From Eutreptiella sp. 'Long Island Sound 2002' (taxonomy: Eukaryota > Euglenozoa > Euglenophyceae > Eutreptiales > Eutreptiaceae): DNA of 64,000 nucleotides. Within the stretch, counting starts at the first letter, position 1. Every line of letters begins with the position of its first letter. The notes under the pieces are model-generated. The model was not told the origin of the DNA. It did no database searches and was given only the letters and a program-made list of their open reading frames with translations. The translations under genes were made by a program, and so were the position numbers. Below, piece by piece: positions 36,561 through 48,199 of the stretch. The stretch covers positions 76,122,687 through 76,186,686 of the forward strand of contig OZ038382.1 in the NCBI GenBank assembly GCA_964036045.1. Reading direction: 5' to 3'.

Positions 36561-39500
36561 GCGGTCAGTGGTCGGAGTGTCCTGCAGGGCCTGTGGGGAT
36601 GAAGAACCGGGTACACCAGCCTGGGGGACGGGGAGCCCTGCCCAGGGGGTGGTCGGAGTGTCCCGTAGGGTCTGCGGGGAGGTAGAATCGGGCACACCGG
36701 CCTCGGGGGATGGGGAGTCGTGCCCCAGGGGGTGGTCGGAGCGTCCTGCACGGCCTGTGGGGATGTAGATTCGGGCACACCAGCCTGGGGGGACGGGGAG
36801 TCCTGCCCAGGGGGTGGTCGGAGTCCATCGCTGGGCCTGTGGGGAGGTAGATTCGGGCACACCGGCCTGGGGGGATGGGGAGTCCTGCCCAGGGGGTGGT
36901 CGGAGCGTCCTGCAGGGCCTGTGGGGACGTAGAACCGGGCACATCCGCCTGGGGGGACGGGGAGTCCTGCCCAGGGGGTGGTCGGAGTGCATCGCTGGGC
37001 CTGTGGGGAGGTAGATTCGGGCACACCGGCCTTGGGGGACGGGGAGTTGTGCCCAGGGGGTGGTCGGAGCGTCCTGCAAGGCCTGTGGGGACGTAGAACC
37101 GGGCACACCGGCCTGGGCGGATGGGGAGTCCAGCCCAGGGGGTGGTCGGAGTTTCCTGCAGGGCCTGCGGGGATGGACAGCCGGGCCCTCCGGCCTGGGG
37201 GGATGGGGAGTCCTGCCCAAGGGGTGGTTGGAGTGTCCTGCAGGGCCTGTGGGGAGGTAGAACCGGGCACACCGGCCTGGGGGGATGGGGAGTCGTGCCC
37301 AGGGGTTGGTCGGAGTGTCCTGCTGGGCCTGTGGGGAGGTAGATTCGGGCACACCGCCCCGGGGGGACGGGGAGTCCTGCCCAGGGGGTGGTCGGAGTTT
37401 CGTGCAGGGCCTGTGGGGACGTAGAACCGGGCACACCGGCCTGGGGGGATGGGGAGTCAAGCCTAGGGGGTGGTCGGAGTGTCCTGCAGGGCCTGTGGGG
37501 AGGTAGAACCGGGCACACCGGCCTGGGGGGATGGGGAGTCCTGCCCAGGGGTTGGTCGGAGTGTCATGCTGGGGCTGTGGGGACGTAGATTCGGGCACAC
37601 CGCCCCGGGGGGACGGGGAGTCCTGCCCAGGGGGTGGTCGGAGTGTCCTGCAGGGCCTGTGGGGACGTAGAACCGGGCACACCGGCCTGGGGGGATGGGG
37701 AGTCCAGCCCAGGGGGTGGTCGGAGCGCCCTGCAGGGCCTCCGGGGATGGACAACCGGGCCCACCGGCCTGGGGGAGGGGGAGTCCTGCCCAAGGGGTGG
37801 TCGGAGCGTCCTGCAGGGCCTGTGGGGACGTAGAACCGGGCACACCGGCCCGGGAGGATGGGGAGTCCAGCCCAGGGGGTGGTCGGAGTTTCCTGCAGGG
37901 CCTGCGGGGATGGACAACCGGGCCCACCGGCCTGGGGGGACGGGGAGTCCTGCCCAGGGGGTGGTCGGAGCGTCCTGCAGGGCCTGTGGGGGCGTAGAAC
38001 CGGGCACACCGGCCTGGGGGGACGGGGAGTCCAGCCCAGCGGGTGGCCGGAGTTTCCCGCAGGGCCTGCGGGGATGGACAACTGGGCCCACCGGCCTTAG
38101 GGGATGGGGAGTCCTGCCCAGGGGGTGGTCGGAGCGTCCTGCAGGGCCTGTGGGGACGTAGAACCGGGCACACCGGCCTGGGGGGATGGGGAGTCCTGCC
38201 CAGGGGGTGGTCGGAGCGTCCTGCAGGGCCTGTGGGGACGTAGAACCGGGCACACCGGCCTGGGGGGATGGGGAGTCCAGCCCAGGGGGTGGTGGGAGTT
38301 TCCTGCAGGGCCTGCGGGGATGGACAACCGGGCCCACCGACCTGGGGGGACGGGGAGTCCTGCCCAGGGGGTGGTCGGAGTTTCCTGCAGGGCCTGTGGG
38401 GACGTAGAACCGGGCACACCGGCCTGGGGAGATGGGGAGTCCAGCCCAGGGGGTGGTCGGAGTTTCCTGCAGGGACTGTGGGGACGAAGAACCGGGCACA
38501 CCGGCCTGGGGGGACGGGGAGTCCAGCCCAGGGGGTGGTCGGAGTTTCCTGCAGGGCCTGCGGGGATGTAGAACCGGGCACACCGGCCTGGGGGGATGGG
38601 GAGTCCTGCCCAGGGGTTGGTCGGAGTGCCTTGATGGGCCTGTGGGGAGGTAGATTCGGGCACACCGCCCCGGGGGGACGGGGAGTCCTGCAGGGCCTGC
38701 GGGGATGGACAGCCGGGCCCTCCGGCCTGGGGGGATGGGGAGTCCTGCCCAAGGGGTGGTTGGAGTGTCCTGCAGGGCCTGTGGGGAGGTAGAACCGGGC
38801 ACACCGGCCTGGGGGGATGGGGAGTCGTGCCCAGGGGTTGGTCGGAGTGCATCGCTGGGCCTGTGGGGAGGTAGAACCGGGCACACCGGCCTGGGGGGAT
38901 GGGGAGTCCAGCCCAGGGGGTGGTCGGAGTTTCCTGCAGGGGCTGCGGGGATTGACAACCGGGCCCACCGGCCTGGGGGGATGGGGAGTCCTGCCCAGGG
39001 GGTGGTCGGAGCGTCCTGCAGGGCCTGTGGGGACGTAGAACCGGGCACACCGGCCTGGGGGGATGGGGAGTCCCGCCCAGGGGGTGGTCGGAGTTTTCTG
39101 CAGGGACTGTGGGGAGGTAGATTCGGGCACACCGCCCCGGGGGGATGGGGAGTCGTGCCCAGGGGTTGGTCGGAGTGCATCGCTGGGCCTGTGGGGAGGT
39201 AGAACCGGGCAGACCGGCCTGGGGGGATGGGGAGTCCAGCCCAGGGGGTGGTCGGAGTTTCCTGCAGGGGCTGCGGGGATTGACAACCGGGCCCACCGGC
39301 CTGGGGGGATGGGGAGTCCTGCCCAGGGGGTGGTCGGAGCGTCCTGCAGGGCCTGTGGGGACGTAGAACCGGGCACACCGGCCTGGGGGGATGGGGAGTC
39401 CCGCCCAGGGGGTGGTCGGAGTTTCCTGCAGGGCCTGCGGGGATGGACAACCGGGCCCACCGGCCTGCGGGGATGGGGAGTCCTGCCTAGGGGGTGGTCG

Positions 39501-42500
39501 GAGCGTCCTGTAGGGCCTGTGGGGACGTAGAACCGGGCACACCGTCCTGGGGGGACGTGGAGTCCAGCCCAGCGGGTGGCCGGAGTTTCCCGCAGGGCCT
39601 GCGGGGATGGACAACTGGGCCCACCGGTCTGGGGGGATGGGGAGTCCTGCCCAGGGGGTGGTCGGAGCGTTCTGCAGGGCCTGTGGGGACGTAGAACCGG
39701 GCACACCGGCCTGGGGGGATGGGGAGTCCAGCCCAGGGGGTGGTCGGAGTTTCCTGCAGGGCCTGTGGGGATGGACAACCGGGCCCACCGGCCTGGGGGG
39801 ACGGGGAGTCCTGCCCAGGGGGTGGTCGGAGCGTCCAGGGCCTGTGGGGACGTAGAACCGGGCACACCGGCCTGGGGGGATGGGGAGTCTAGCCCAGGGG
39901 GTGGTCGGAGTTTCCTGCAGGGCCTGCGGGGATGGACAACCGGGCCCACCGGCTGGGGGGGATGGGGAGTCCAGCCCAGGGGGTGGTCGGAGCGTCCTGC
40001 AGGGCCTGTGGGGACGTAGAACCGGGCACACCGGCCTTGGGGGATGGGGAGTCCAGCCCAGGGGGTGGTCGGAGTTTCCTGCAGGGCCTGTGGGGGCGTA
40101 GAACCGGGCACACCGGCCCTGGGGGGATGGGGGGTCCAGCCCAGGGGGTGGTCGGAGTTTCCTGCAGGGCCTGCGGGGATGGACAACCGGGCCCACCTGC
40201 CCGGGGGGACGGGGAGTCCTGCCCAGGGGGTGGTCGGAGCGTCTTGCAGGGCCTGTGGGGGCGTAGAACCGGGCACACCGGCCTGGGGGGATGGGGAGTC
40301 CAGCCCAGGGGGTGGTCGGAGTTTCCTGCAGGGCCTGCGGGGATGGACAACCGGGCCCACCGGCCCGGGGGGACGGGGAGTCCTGCCCAGGGGGTGGTCG
40401 GAGTTTCCTGCAGGGCCTGCGGGGATAGACAACCGGGCCCACCGGCCTGGGGGGACGGGGAGTCCTGCCCAGGGGGTGGTCGGAGTGTCCTGCAGGGCCT
40501 GTGGGGGCGTAGAACCGGGCACACCGGCCCTGGGGGGATGGGGGGTCCAGCCCAGGGGGTGGTCGGAGTTTCCTGCAGGGCCTGCGGGGATGGACAACCG
40601 GGCCCACCGGCCCGGGGGGACGGGGAGTCCTGCCCAGGGGGTGGTCGGAGCGTCTTGCAGGGCCTGTGGGGGCGTAGAACCGGGCACACCGGCCTGGGGG
40701 GATGGGGAGTCCAGCCCAAGGGGTGGTCGGAGTTTCCTGCAGGGCCTGCGGGGATGGACAACCGGGCCCACCGGCCTGGGGGGATGGGGAGTCCAGCCCA
40801 GGGGGTGGTCGGAGGGTCGTGCAGGGCCTGTGGGGACGTAGAACCGGGCACACCGGCCTGGGGGGATGGGGAGTCCAGCCCAGGGGGTGGTCGGAGTTTC
40901 CTGCAGGGCCTGTGGGGATGGACAACCGGGCCCACCGGCCTGGGGGGACGGGGAGTCCTGCCCAGGGGGTGGTCGGAGCGTCCAGGGCCTGTGGGGACGT
41001 AGAACCGGGCACACCGGCCTGGGGGGATGGGGAGTCTAGCCCAGGGGGTGGTCGGAGTTTCCTGCAGGGCCTGCGGGGATGGACAACCGGGCCCACCGGC
41101 CGGGGGGGATGGGGAGTCCAGCCCAGGGGGTGGTCGGAGCGTCCTGCAGGGCCCGTGGGGGCGTAGAACCGGGCACACCGGCCTGGGGGGATGGGGAGTC
41201 CAGCCCAGGGGGTGGTCGGAGTTTCCTGCAGGGCCTGCGGGGATGGACAACCGGGCCAACCGGCCTGGGGGGACGGGGAGTCCTGCCCAGGGGGTGGTCG
41301 GAGTGTCCTGCAGGGCCTGTGGGGGCGTAGAACCGGGCACACCGGCCCTGGGGTGATGGGGGGTCCAGCCAAGGGGGTGGTCGGAGTTTCCTGCAGGGCC
41401 TGCGGGGATGGACAACCGGGCCCACCGGCCCGGGGGGACGGGGAGTCCTGCCCAGGGGGTGGTCGGAGCGTCTTGCAGGGCCTGTGGGGGCGTAGAACCG
41501 GGCACACCGGCCTGGGGGGATGGGGAGTCCAGCCCAAGGGGTGGTCGGAGTTTCCTGCAGGGCCTGCGGGGATGGACAACCGGGCCCACCGGCCTGGGGG
41601 GATGGGGAGTCCAGCCCAGGGGGTGGTCGGAGGGTCGTGCAGGGCCTGTGGGGACGTAGAACCGGGCACACCGGCCTGGGGGGATGGGGAGTCCTGCCTA
41701 GGGGATGGTCGGAGCCTCCTGCCAGGCCTACGGGGGGCCACCTTCTTCAGAGAACCGGGCGCACCGGCCTGGGGGGATGGGGAGTCCAGCCCAGGGGGTG
41801 GTCGGAGTTTCCTGCAGGGCCTGTGGGGATGGACAACCGGGCCCACCGGCCTGGGGGGACGGGGAGTCCTGCCCAAGGGGTGGTCGGAGCGTCCTGCAGG
41901 GCCTGTGGGGGCGTAGAACCGGGCACACCGGCCTGGGGGGATGGGGAGTCCCGCCCAGGGGGTGGTCGGAGTTTCCTGCAGGGCCTGCGGGGATGGACAA
42001 CCGGGCCCACCGGCCGGGGGGGATGGGGAGTCCAGCCCAGGGGGTGGTCGGAGCGTCCTGCAGGGCCTGTGGGGCCGTAGAACCGGGCACACCGGCCCGG
42101 GGGGATGGGGAGTCCAGCCCAGGGGGTGGTCGGAGTTTCCTGCAGGGCCTGCGGGGATGGACAACCGGGCCCACCGGCCTAGGGGGACGGGGAGTCCTGC
42201 CCAGGGGGTGGTCGGAGCGTCCTGCAGGGCCCGTGGGGGCGTAGAACCGGGCACACCGGCCTGGGGGGATGGGGAGTCCAGCCCAGGGGGTGGTCGGAGT
42301 TTCCTGCAGGGCCTGCGGGGATGGACAACCGGGCCCACCGGCCTGGGGGGACGGGGAGTCCTGCCCAGGGGGTGGTCGGAGCGTCCTGCAGGGCCTGTGG
42401 GGGCGTAGAACCGGGCACACCGGCCCTGGGGGGATGGGGAGTCCAGCCCAGGGGGTGGTCGGAGTTTCCTGCAGGGCCTGCGGGGATGGACAACCGGGCC

Positions 42501-42789
42501 CACCGGCCCGGGGGATGGGGAGTCCTGCCCAGGGGGTGGTCGGAGCGTCCTGCAGGGCCTGTGGGGGCGTAGAACCGGGCACACCGGCCTGGGGGGATGG
42601 GGAGTCCAGCCCAGGGGGTGGTCGGAGTTTCCTGCAGGGCCTGCGGGGATGGACAACCGGGCCCACCGGCCTGGGGGGATGGGGAGTCCAGCCCAGGGGG
42701 TGGTCGGAGGGTCGTGCAGGGCCTGTGGGGACGTAGAACCGGGCACACCGGCCTGGGGGGACGGGGAGTCCAGCCCAAGGGGTGTTTTC
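36561..42789 (+). repeat. 82-bp minisatellite, ~76 units
   Basis: Unit pattern CCGGGCACACCGGCCTGGGG, GGATGGGGAGTCCTGCCCAG, GGGGTGGTCGGAGCGTCCTG, CAGGGCCTGTGGGGACGTAGAA. Because 82 is not a multiple of three and the unit lacks stops, frames up to 1549 codons are open; these are not genes. A block containing a shortened unit (gcgtccaggg at 39832) recurs about 1,147 bp later (40979), so about 14 units were copied together. Confidence 0.96.
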
Positions 42790-45060
42790 GGAGCCTCCTG
42801 CCAGGCCTACGGGGGGCCACCTTCTTCAGAGAACCGGGCGCACCGGCCTGGGGGGGACGGGGAGTCCAGCCCAGGGGGTGTTCGGAGCCTCCTGCCAGGC
42901 CAATGGGGGGCCAATATCTTCGGAGAACCGGGCACACCGGCCTGGGGGGATGGGGAGTCCAGCCCAGGGGGTGTTCGGAGTCTCCTGCCAGGCCAAGGGG
43001 GGGCCATCTTCTTCAAAGAACCGGGCGCACCGGCCAGGGGGGGACGGGGAGTCCTGCCCAGGGGGTGTTCGGAGTCTCCTCCCGCAATGGGGGGCCATCT
43101 TCTTCAGAGAACCGGGCGCACCGGCCCGGGGGGGACGGGGAGTCCTGCCCAGGGGGTGTTCGGAGTCTCCTGCCAGGCCAATGGGGGGCCATCTTCTTCA
43201 GAGAACCGGGCGCACCGGCCCGGGGGGGACGGGGAGTCCTGCCCAGGGGGTGTTCGGAGTCTCCTGCCAGGGCAATGCGGGGCCATCTTCTTCAGAGAAC
43301 GGGGCGCACCGGCCTGGGGGGGACGGGGAGTCCTGCCCAGGGGGTGTTGGGAGTCTCCTGCAAGGCCAGTGGGGGGCCATCTTCTTCAGAGAACCGGGCG
43401 CACCGGCCCGGGGGGGACGGGGAGTCCTGCCCAGGGGGTGTTCGGAGTCTCCTGCTAGGCCAATGGGGGGCCATCTTCTTCAGAGAACCGGGCGCACCTC
43501 CGGGGGGGACGGGGAGTCCTGCCCAGGGGGTGTTCGGAGTCTCCTGCCAGGCCAAGGGGGGGCCATCTTCTACAGAGAACCGGGCGCACCGGCCCGGGGG
43601 GGGACGGGGAGTCCTGCCCAGGGGGTGTTCGGAGTCTCCCGCCAGGCCAAGGAAGGGCCATCTCCTTCAGAGAACCGGGCGCACGGGCCCGGGGGGGACG
43701 GGGAGTCCTGCCCCGGGGGTGTTCGGAGTCTCCTGCCAGGCCAAGGGGGGGCCATCTTCTTCAGAGAACCGGGCGCACCGGCATGGGGGGGACGGGGAGT
43801 CCTGCCCAGGGGGTGTTCGGAGTCTCCTGCGAGGCCAAGGGGGGGCCATCTTCTTTAGAGAACCGGGCGCACCGGCCAGGGGGGGACGGGGAGTCCTGCC
43901 CAAGGGGTGTTCGGAGTCTCCTGCCAGGCCAATGGGGGGCCATCTTCTTTAGAGAACCGGGCGCACCGGCCCGGGGGGGACGGGAAGTCCTGCCCAGGGG
44001 GTGTTCGGAGTCTCCTGCGAGGCCAAGGGGGGGCCATCTTCGTCAGAGAACCGGGCGCACTGGCCCGGGGGGGACGGGGAGTCCTGCCCAGGGGGTGTTC
44101 GGAGTCTCCTGCCAGGCCAATGGGGGGCCATCTTCTTCAGAGAACCGGGCGCACCGGCCCGGGGGGGACGGGGAGTCCTGCCCAGGGGGTGTTCGGAGTC
44201 TCCCGCCAGGCCAATGGGGGGCCATCTTCTTCAGAGAACCGGGCGCACGGGCCCGGGGGGGACGGGGAGTCCTGCCCCGGGGGTGTTCGGAGTCTCCTGC
44301 CAGGCCAAGGGGGGGCCATCTTCTTCAGAGAACCGGGCGCACCGGCATGGGGGGGACGGGGAGTCCTGCCCAGGGGGTGTTCGGAGTCTCCTGCGAGGCC
44401 AAGGGGGGGCCATCTTCTTTAGAGAACCGGGCGCACCGGCCAGGGGGGGACGGGGAGTCCTGCCCAAGGGGTGTTCGGAGTCTCCTGCCAGGCCAATGGG
44501 GGGCCATCTTCTTTAGAGAACCGGGCGCACCGGCCCGGGGGGGACGGGAAGTCCTGCCCAGGGGGTGTTCGGAGTCTCCTGCGAGGCCAAGGGGGGGCCA
44601 TCTTCGTCAGAGAACCGGGCGCACTGGCCCGGGGGGGACGGGGAGTCCTGCCCAGGGGGTGTTCGGAGTCTCCTGCCAGGCCAATGGGGGGCCATCTTCT
44701 TCAGAGAACCGGGCGCACCGGCCCGGGGGGGACGGGGAGTCCTGCCCAGGGGGTGTTCGGAGTCTCCCGCCAGGCCAATGGGGGGCCATCTTCTTCAGAG
44801 AACCGGGCGCACCGGCCCGGGGGGGACGGGGAGTCCTGCCCAGGGGGTGTTCGGAGTCTCCTGCCAGGCCAATGGGGGGCAATCTTCTTTAGAGAACCGG
44901 GCGCACCGGCCCGGGGGGGACAGGGAGTCCTGCCCAGGGGGTGTTCGGAGTCTTCCGCCAGGCCAAGGGGGGGCCATCTTCTTCAGAGAACCGGGCGCAC
45001 CGGCCTGGGGGGGACGGGGAGCCCAGCCCAGGGGGTGTTCGGAGTCTCCTGCCAGGCCTG
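42790..45060 (+). repeat. 94-bp minisatellite, ~24 units
   Basis: Derived from the 82-mer by an extra GGCCATCTTCTTCAGAGAAC segment. Same core GGACGGGGAGTCCTGCCCAG. 43680-44240 and 44244-44804 are nearly identical, a 564-bp (six-unit) recent duplication. The transition from the 82-mer is mixed: single hybrid units sit at about 41705-41755 and 42780-42840. Confidence 0.95.
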
Positions 45061-45063
45061 TGG

Positions 45064-46500
45064 GTACTCCCTCCTAGCAGCAGGCAAGTAAGCAGGCAGT
45101 ACCGGGGGTCATAACCCCGGGGTAACAGTATCTGGGACTCAACGTGAGTCCTCTTAACCAGGAACAACCCCAAACACCGCCGGGGCTTAACTCCCGAACG
45201 TAACGGTGTTTGGGGCCCCCGTGGGCCTTATGAGCCCACGGAGTGTACTGAGGCGTGGCTACCAGCTGGACTGTGGCCTGCCATACCCATTTCTGGGCTC
45301 GCCTCAGTACGGCCGGTCGAGTCCGGCTCTGGGGGTTGCGCACTAAACTGGCCCCGGGGGGGGGCCATTTACCCTGTTAAGCATTAGGTACGGCAGTAGG
45401 CACTATTCATTACGTTAGGGATTTACTCAGCGCATTTGCTTACCCCGCAGACATGCCCCTTCCAGTGGTGCGCTCACCTTTGGGGCTGCCTTTGGGGGAT
45501 CGGGGGCTGTTACCCCTCCCGGACGCCCTCCCTGGTGTTGGCGCCGGGGTGGTGGCCGGGGGGCCTTATACCGTACCTAAAGGATGTTGGATACCGATAC
45601 CGGGGCGTCCAACCGGACGGGGACAGGGACCGTTTCTCCGGGCATTGCCATCTGGCTTACAATCGACTGACCCATATTCAACGGCTGTTGGCATGGAAGC
45701 CTGCTCCACTCCAGTCCTCAACCACTCAGGCCAGCTTCATATCCCTCCACACACTCTCGCACATGTTGCAGGGCGGGGGGTCGTTGTTGGGGCCCCCCGC
45801 GCATGTCCGCGCCACTGGCCATCCTCTCCTCCCAGGCACCGCGCCTCTGCTAGGGCGGGGGCCCCTCACATGCACCCTCCAGGGCCCTTTCCACCTGCAC
45901 ACCTGGACGCTTGCCATGAAGACCCCGCATTGGAGCCTCCTCGTCGGCGCGCCCGGGCCCAGTTGTTCACGCGGCCGGCCGCCGATGCGGGGCCCTGGAG
46001 GCGCGCCGCACGGGCGCTGCCAGCCTGTGAGAGGGGCAAGGGCAGGAGAAGGGGGTGGGGGGGGGGGCAGTGGGCAGGGGAGGCGGCACGGAGTGGCTGC
46101 GGGAGGTAGTGCATGGGGGGCACCGAGAGCTGCATGGGGGTGTGTGGGATGGAGCTGGGGCAGAGGGCCCTGTGGGTGGGGCAATGGCGCGGGGGGGGCG
46201 CATGTCCGGGCTCCTGCGTGGGCTGGTGCGTGGGCGGGCGCGTAGGGGAAGAGAGGAGGGGGTGGCTTGGTCAGCCGTCCTCTACGGAGGGTCGCTGACC
46301 GTTCCTAGGGCCATGGCGGCCGGTACTAGGGGCCGCGGGGTCCCTGGGGATGGTGCTTGGCACTGGGACGTGCGCGCACCCGACACTGTTAGTACACCGC
46401 CTATTGGTAGTGCCCGGGCCCTGTCGTCGGGGGCTTTGCACCCGGCACCCAGCGGGTGAGTAGAGCTGGGGAGTACTCAGGGTGTGGTGTGGTGTGGTGT
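45064..46500 (+). repeat. Dispersed element copy 3
   Basis: Begins agcaggcaagtaagcaggca and carries the leader hairpin (45135-45151), the stem 45245-45255/45300-45310 and the taccccgcag site before a 218-codon frame starting at 45453 (MPLPVVRSPLGLPLGDRG). The distal part (46265-46480) matches copy 2. The predicted product is Pro/Ala/Gly-rich with no domain I recognise, so coding is uncertain. The frame start is conserved in all three copies, which is the main argument for translation. Confidence 0.55.
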
Positions 46501-48125
46501 GTTGTGCTGCGTTGTACGCTGTGGTTGAGGCCTGCTCTGCCGATCGCATTCGGAGGTTGTTGTGTCGGAAGTGGAGGGCACGGACCTTGCCTGCAGCGTG
46601 GGCCCAATCACAGATGGCACGTTGTAGGCGGTGTGGTGTGGTGTGGTGTGTTCTGCTGCCATCTGTTGTGGTGCGTGATCTGCTGTGGTGTGCCGTACTG
46701 GGTGGGGGGGGGGGGGGTAGTGTGTTGTGCTGTGCTGTGTTGCCATGTGCGGTGGTCTGGTGTCATCTACTGTGGTCGGGTGTCATGTGCTGTGGTCCGG
46801 TGTCATGTGGTGTGGTATGATGTGGTGTGGTGTGGTGGGGTGGGGTATCGTGCGATAGGGTTGGTTGTCAAGGCCGGACACGACAGCACACAATAGCACA
46901 TGACACGACACGACGACACTCGACGCGAAAACACAACACAACATCAGCCCAATATGTTAGGCGGAACAGTATTGGGCTGTTGCAACCAAACTGTTGATGT
47001 GAAGTGTTGGGAATTTAAAGTGCTGCGGTATGTTGTGTTGTGTGATCTGCTGTGGCGTGCTGTGCTGGGCGGTAGTGTGTTGTGTCCACATGAGGTGCGC
47101 TGTGGTGTATTGTTTTGTCACGTGCTGTGGTCTGGTGTGTCATGTGCTTTGGTTTGGTGTCATATGGTGTGGTGTCATGTGGTGTGGTGTGGTATCATGC
47201 GATAGGGTGGGCTGTCTGGTTTGTTGAATGGTGGGTTGGTTGCTTGTTTGATTTGGCTTGTTGCTACGTTGGATTGTTTGGCAAGTTGGGTTGTTTGATG
47301 GGTTTGTTGCTCGTCTAGCCGGTTGTGTTATGCTGTGTGCTGTCTACACCCTGTGGTGTGTGGTGTCGTGTGCTGTTGCATGCTGTCAGACGTCGTGTCT
47401 GTGGGTATAGATGTACTTGCTGCCATTCCAAGGGAGGGGGGGGGGTTCGTAACCACTTCATACTTTTGTTCTAGCGGCGTGCTGAGGAACTGTTCTGGCG
47501 GCCAAACACATTAAATGCTTACGATCCACGCCCCTCGCCCCTCGCCCCTGGCGGCAAATACATGTGTACCCACATACATGACATCACAAAGTATACAACA
47601 GCATACCACAGCACACACCATAGGTTGCGGACACCACAAGGCATGGCCCAACCGGCTAAGCACCCATCAAACAACCCAACCTGCAAGACATCCCAACGTA
47701 GCAACAAGCCAAAACAAACAAGCAACCAACCCACCTTGTCATGCCTTGTTGTGTTGTGTCCTATCGTGTCTTGCCGTGTGCCGTGTTGTGTTATGTGATG
47801 TCATTTTGGGCCGCCGTGTTGTGTGTTGTGGTGTTGTTGTGTGTCATACGATGTTGTATCTCGTTCTAGCGGCGTTGTAGCGCTATTTCGGTAGGGCGCC
47901 GCTACACCAACATTACAGCCAAAACTCAACACACCGCCGCGCACCTAAAATGACCACAACACACTACTCCACAGCACAACACAGCACACCATAGCGGATG
48001 ACACACCACAGTAGACCACAACACACCCCAACACAGCACACCACACCACATGACACCAGACCACACCGCATGACAACGCAACACACCACAGCGCACCTCA
48101 TGTGACCACAACACACCAGCTGGCC
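46480..48125. repeat. TGTGG-rich region with alternating strand bias
   Basis: 46480-47460 is G/T-rich (TGTGGTGTG, TGTCATGTG), 47515-47750 A/C-rich, 47750-47880 G/T-rich and 47930-48125 A/C-rich. 47080-47112 and 48083-48115 are inverted copies (acaccacagcgcacctcatgtg). It looks like a microsatellite-derived region rearranged by inversions. Not coding. Confidence 0.75.
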
Positions 48126-48199
48126 CTTGGGTCGGACTCCCCTCTACTCCCTTAGGACTGCTGTGCATGCAGCAACGAAGAGATTTGGATATCATAAGC

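Noticed and set aside
35337-36768. Cys-rich 'CNALPHCLGAVGSGT' repeat protein, 377 codons
   Set aside because: Arises from the 47-bp minisatellite. Similar frames exist on both strands; the Cys pattern reflects TGC in the repeat.
37463-42746. Minus-strand frames of 1183 and 1549 codons, Pro/Gly/Arg-rich
   Set aside because: They lie wholly in the 82-bp tandem array. A stop-free unit whose length is not divisible by three keeps every frame open, so frame length is not evidence of coding.
42597-45091. Overlapping 200-450 codon frames reading SPARP/GVFGVSC repeats
   Set aside because: By-products of the 94-bp array; they change frame at each unit and have no flanking gene structure.
45453-46109. 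218-codon frame as a certain retroelement ORF1
   Set aside because: Only its first ~30 codons are conserved among copies; the rest is GC-rich low-complexity, so it is left as part of the repeat with low certainty.
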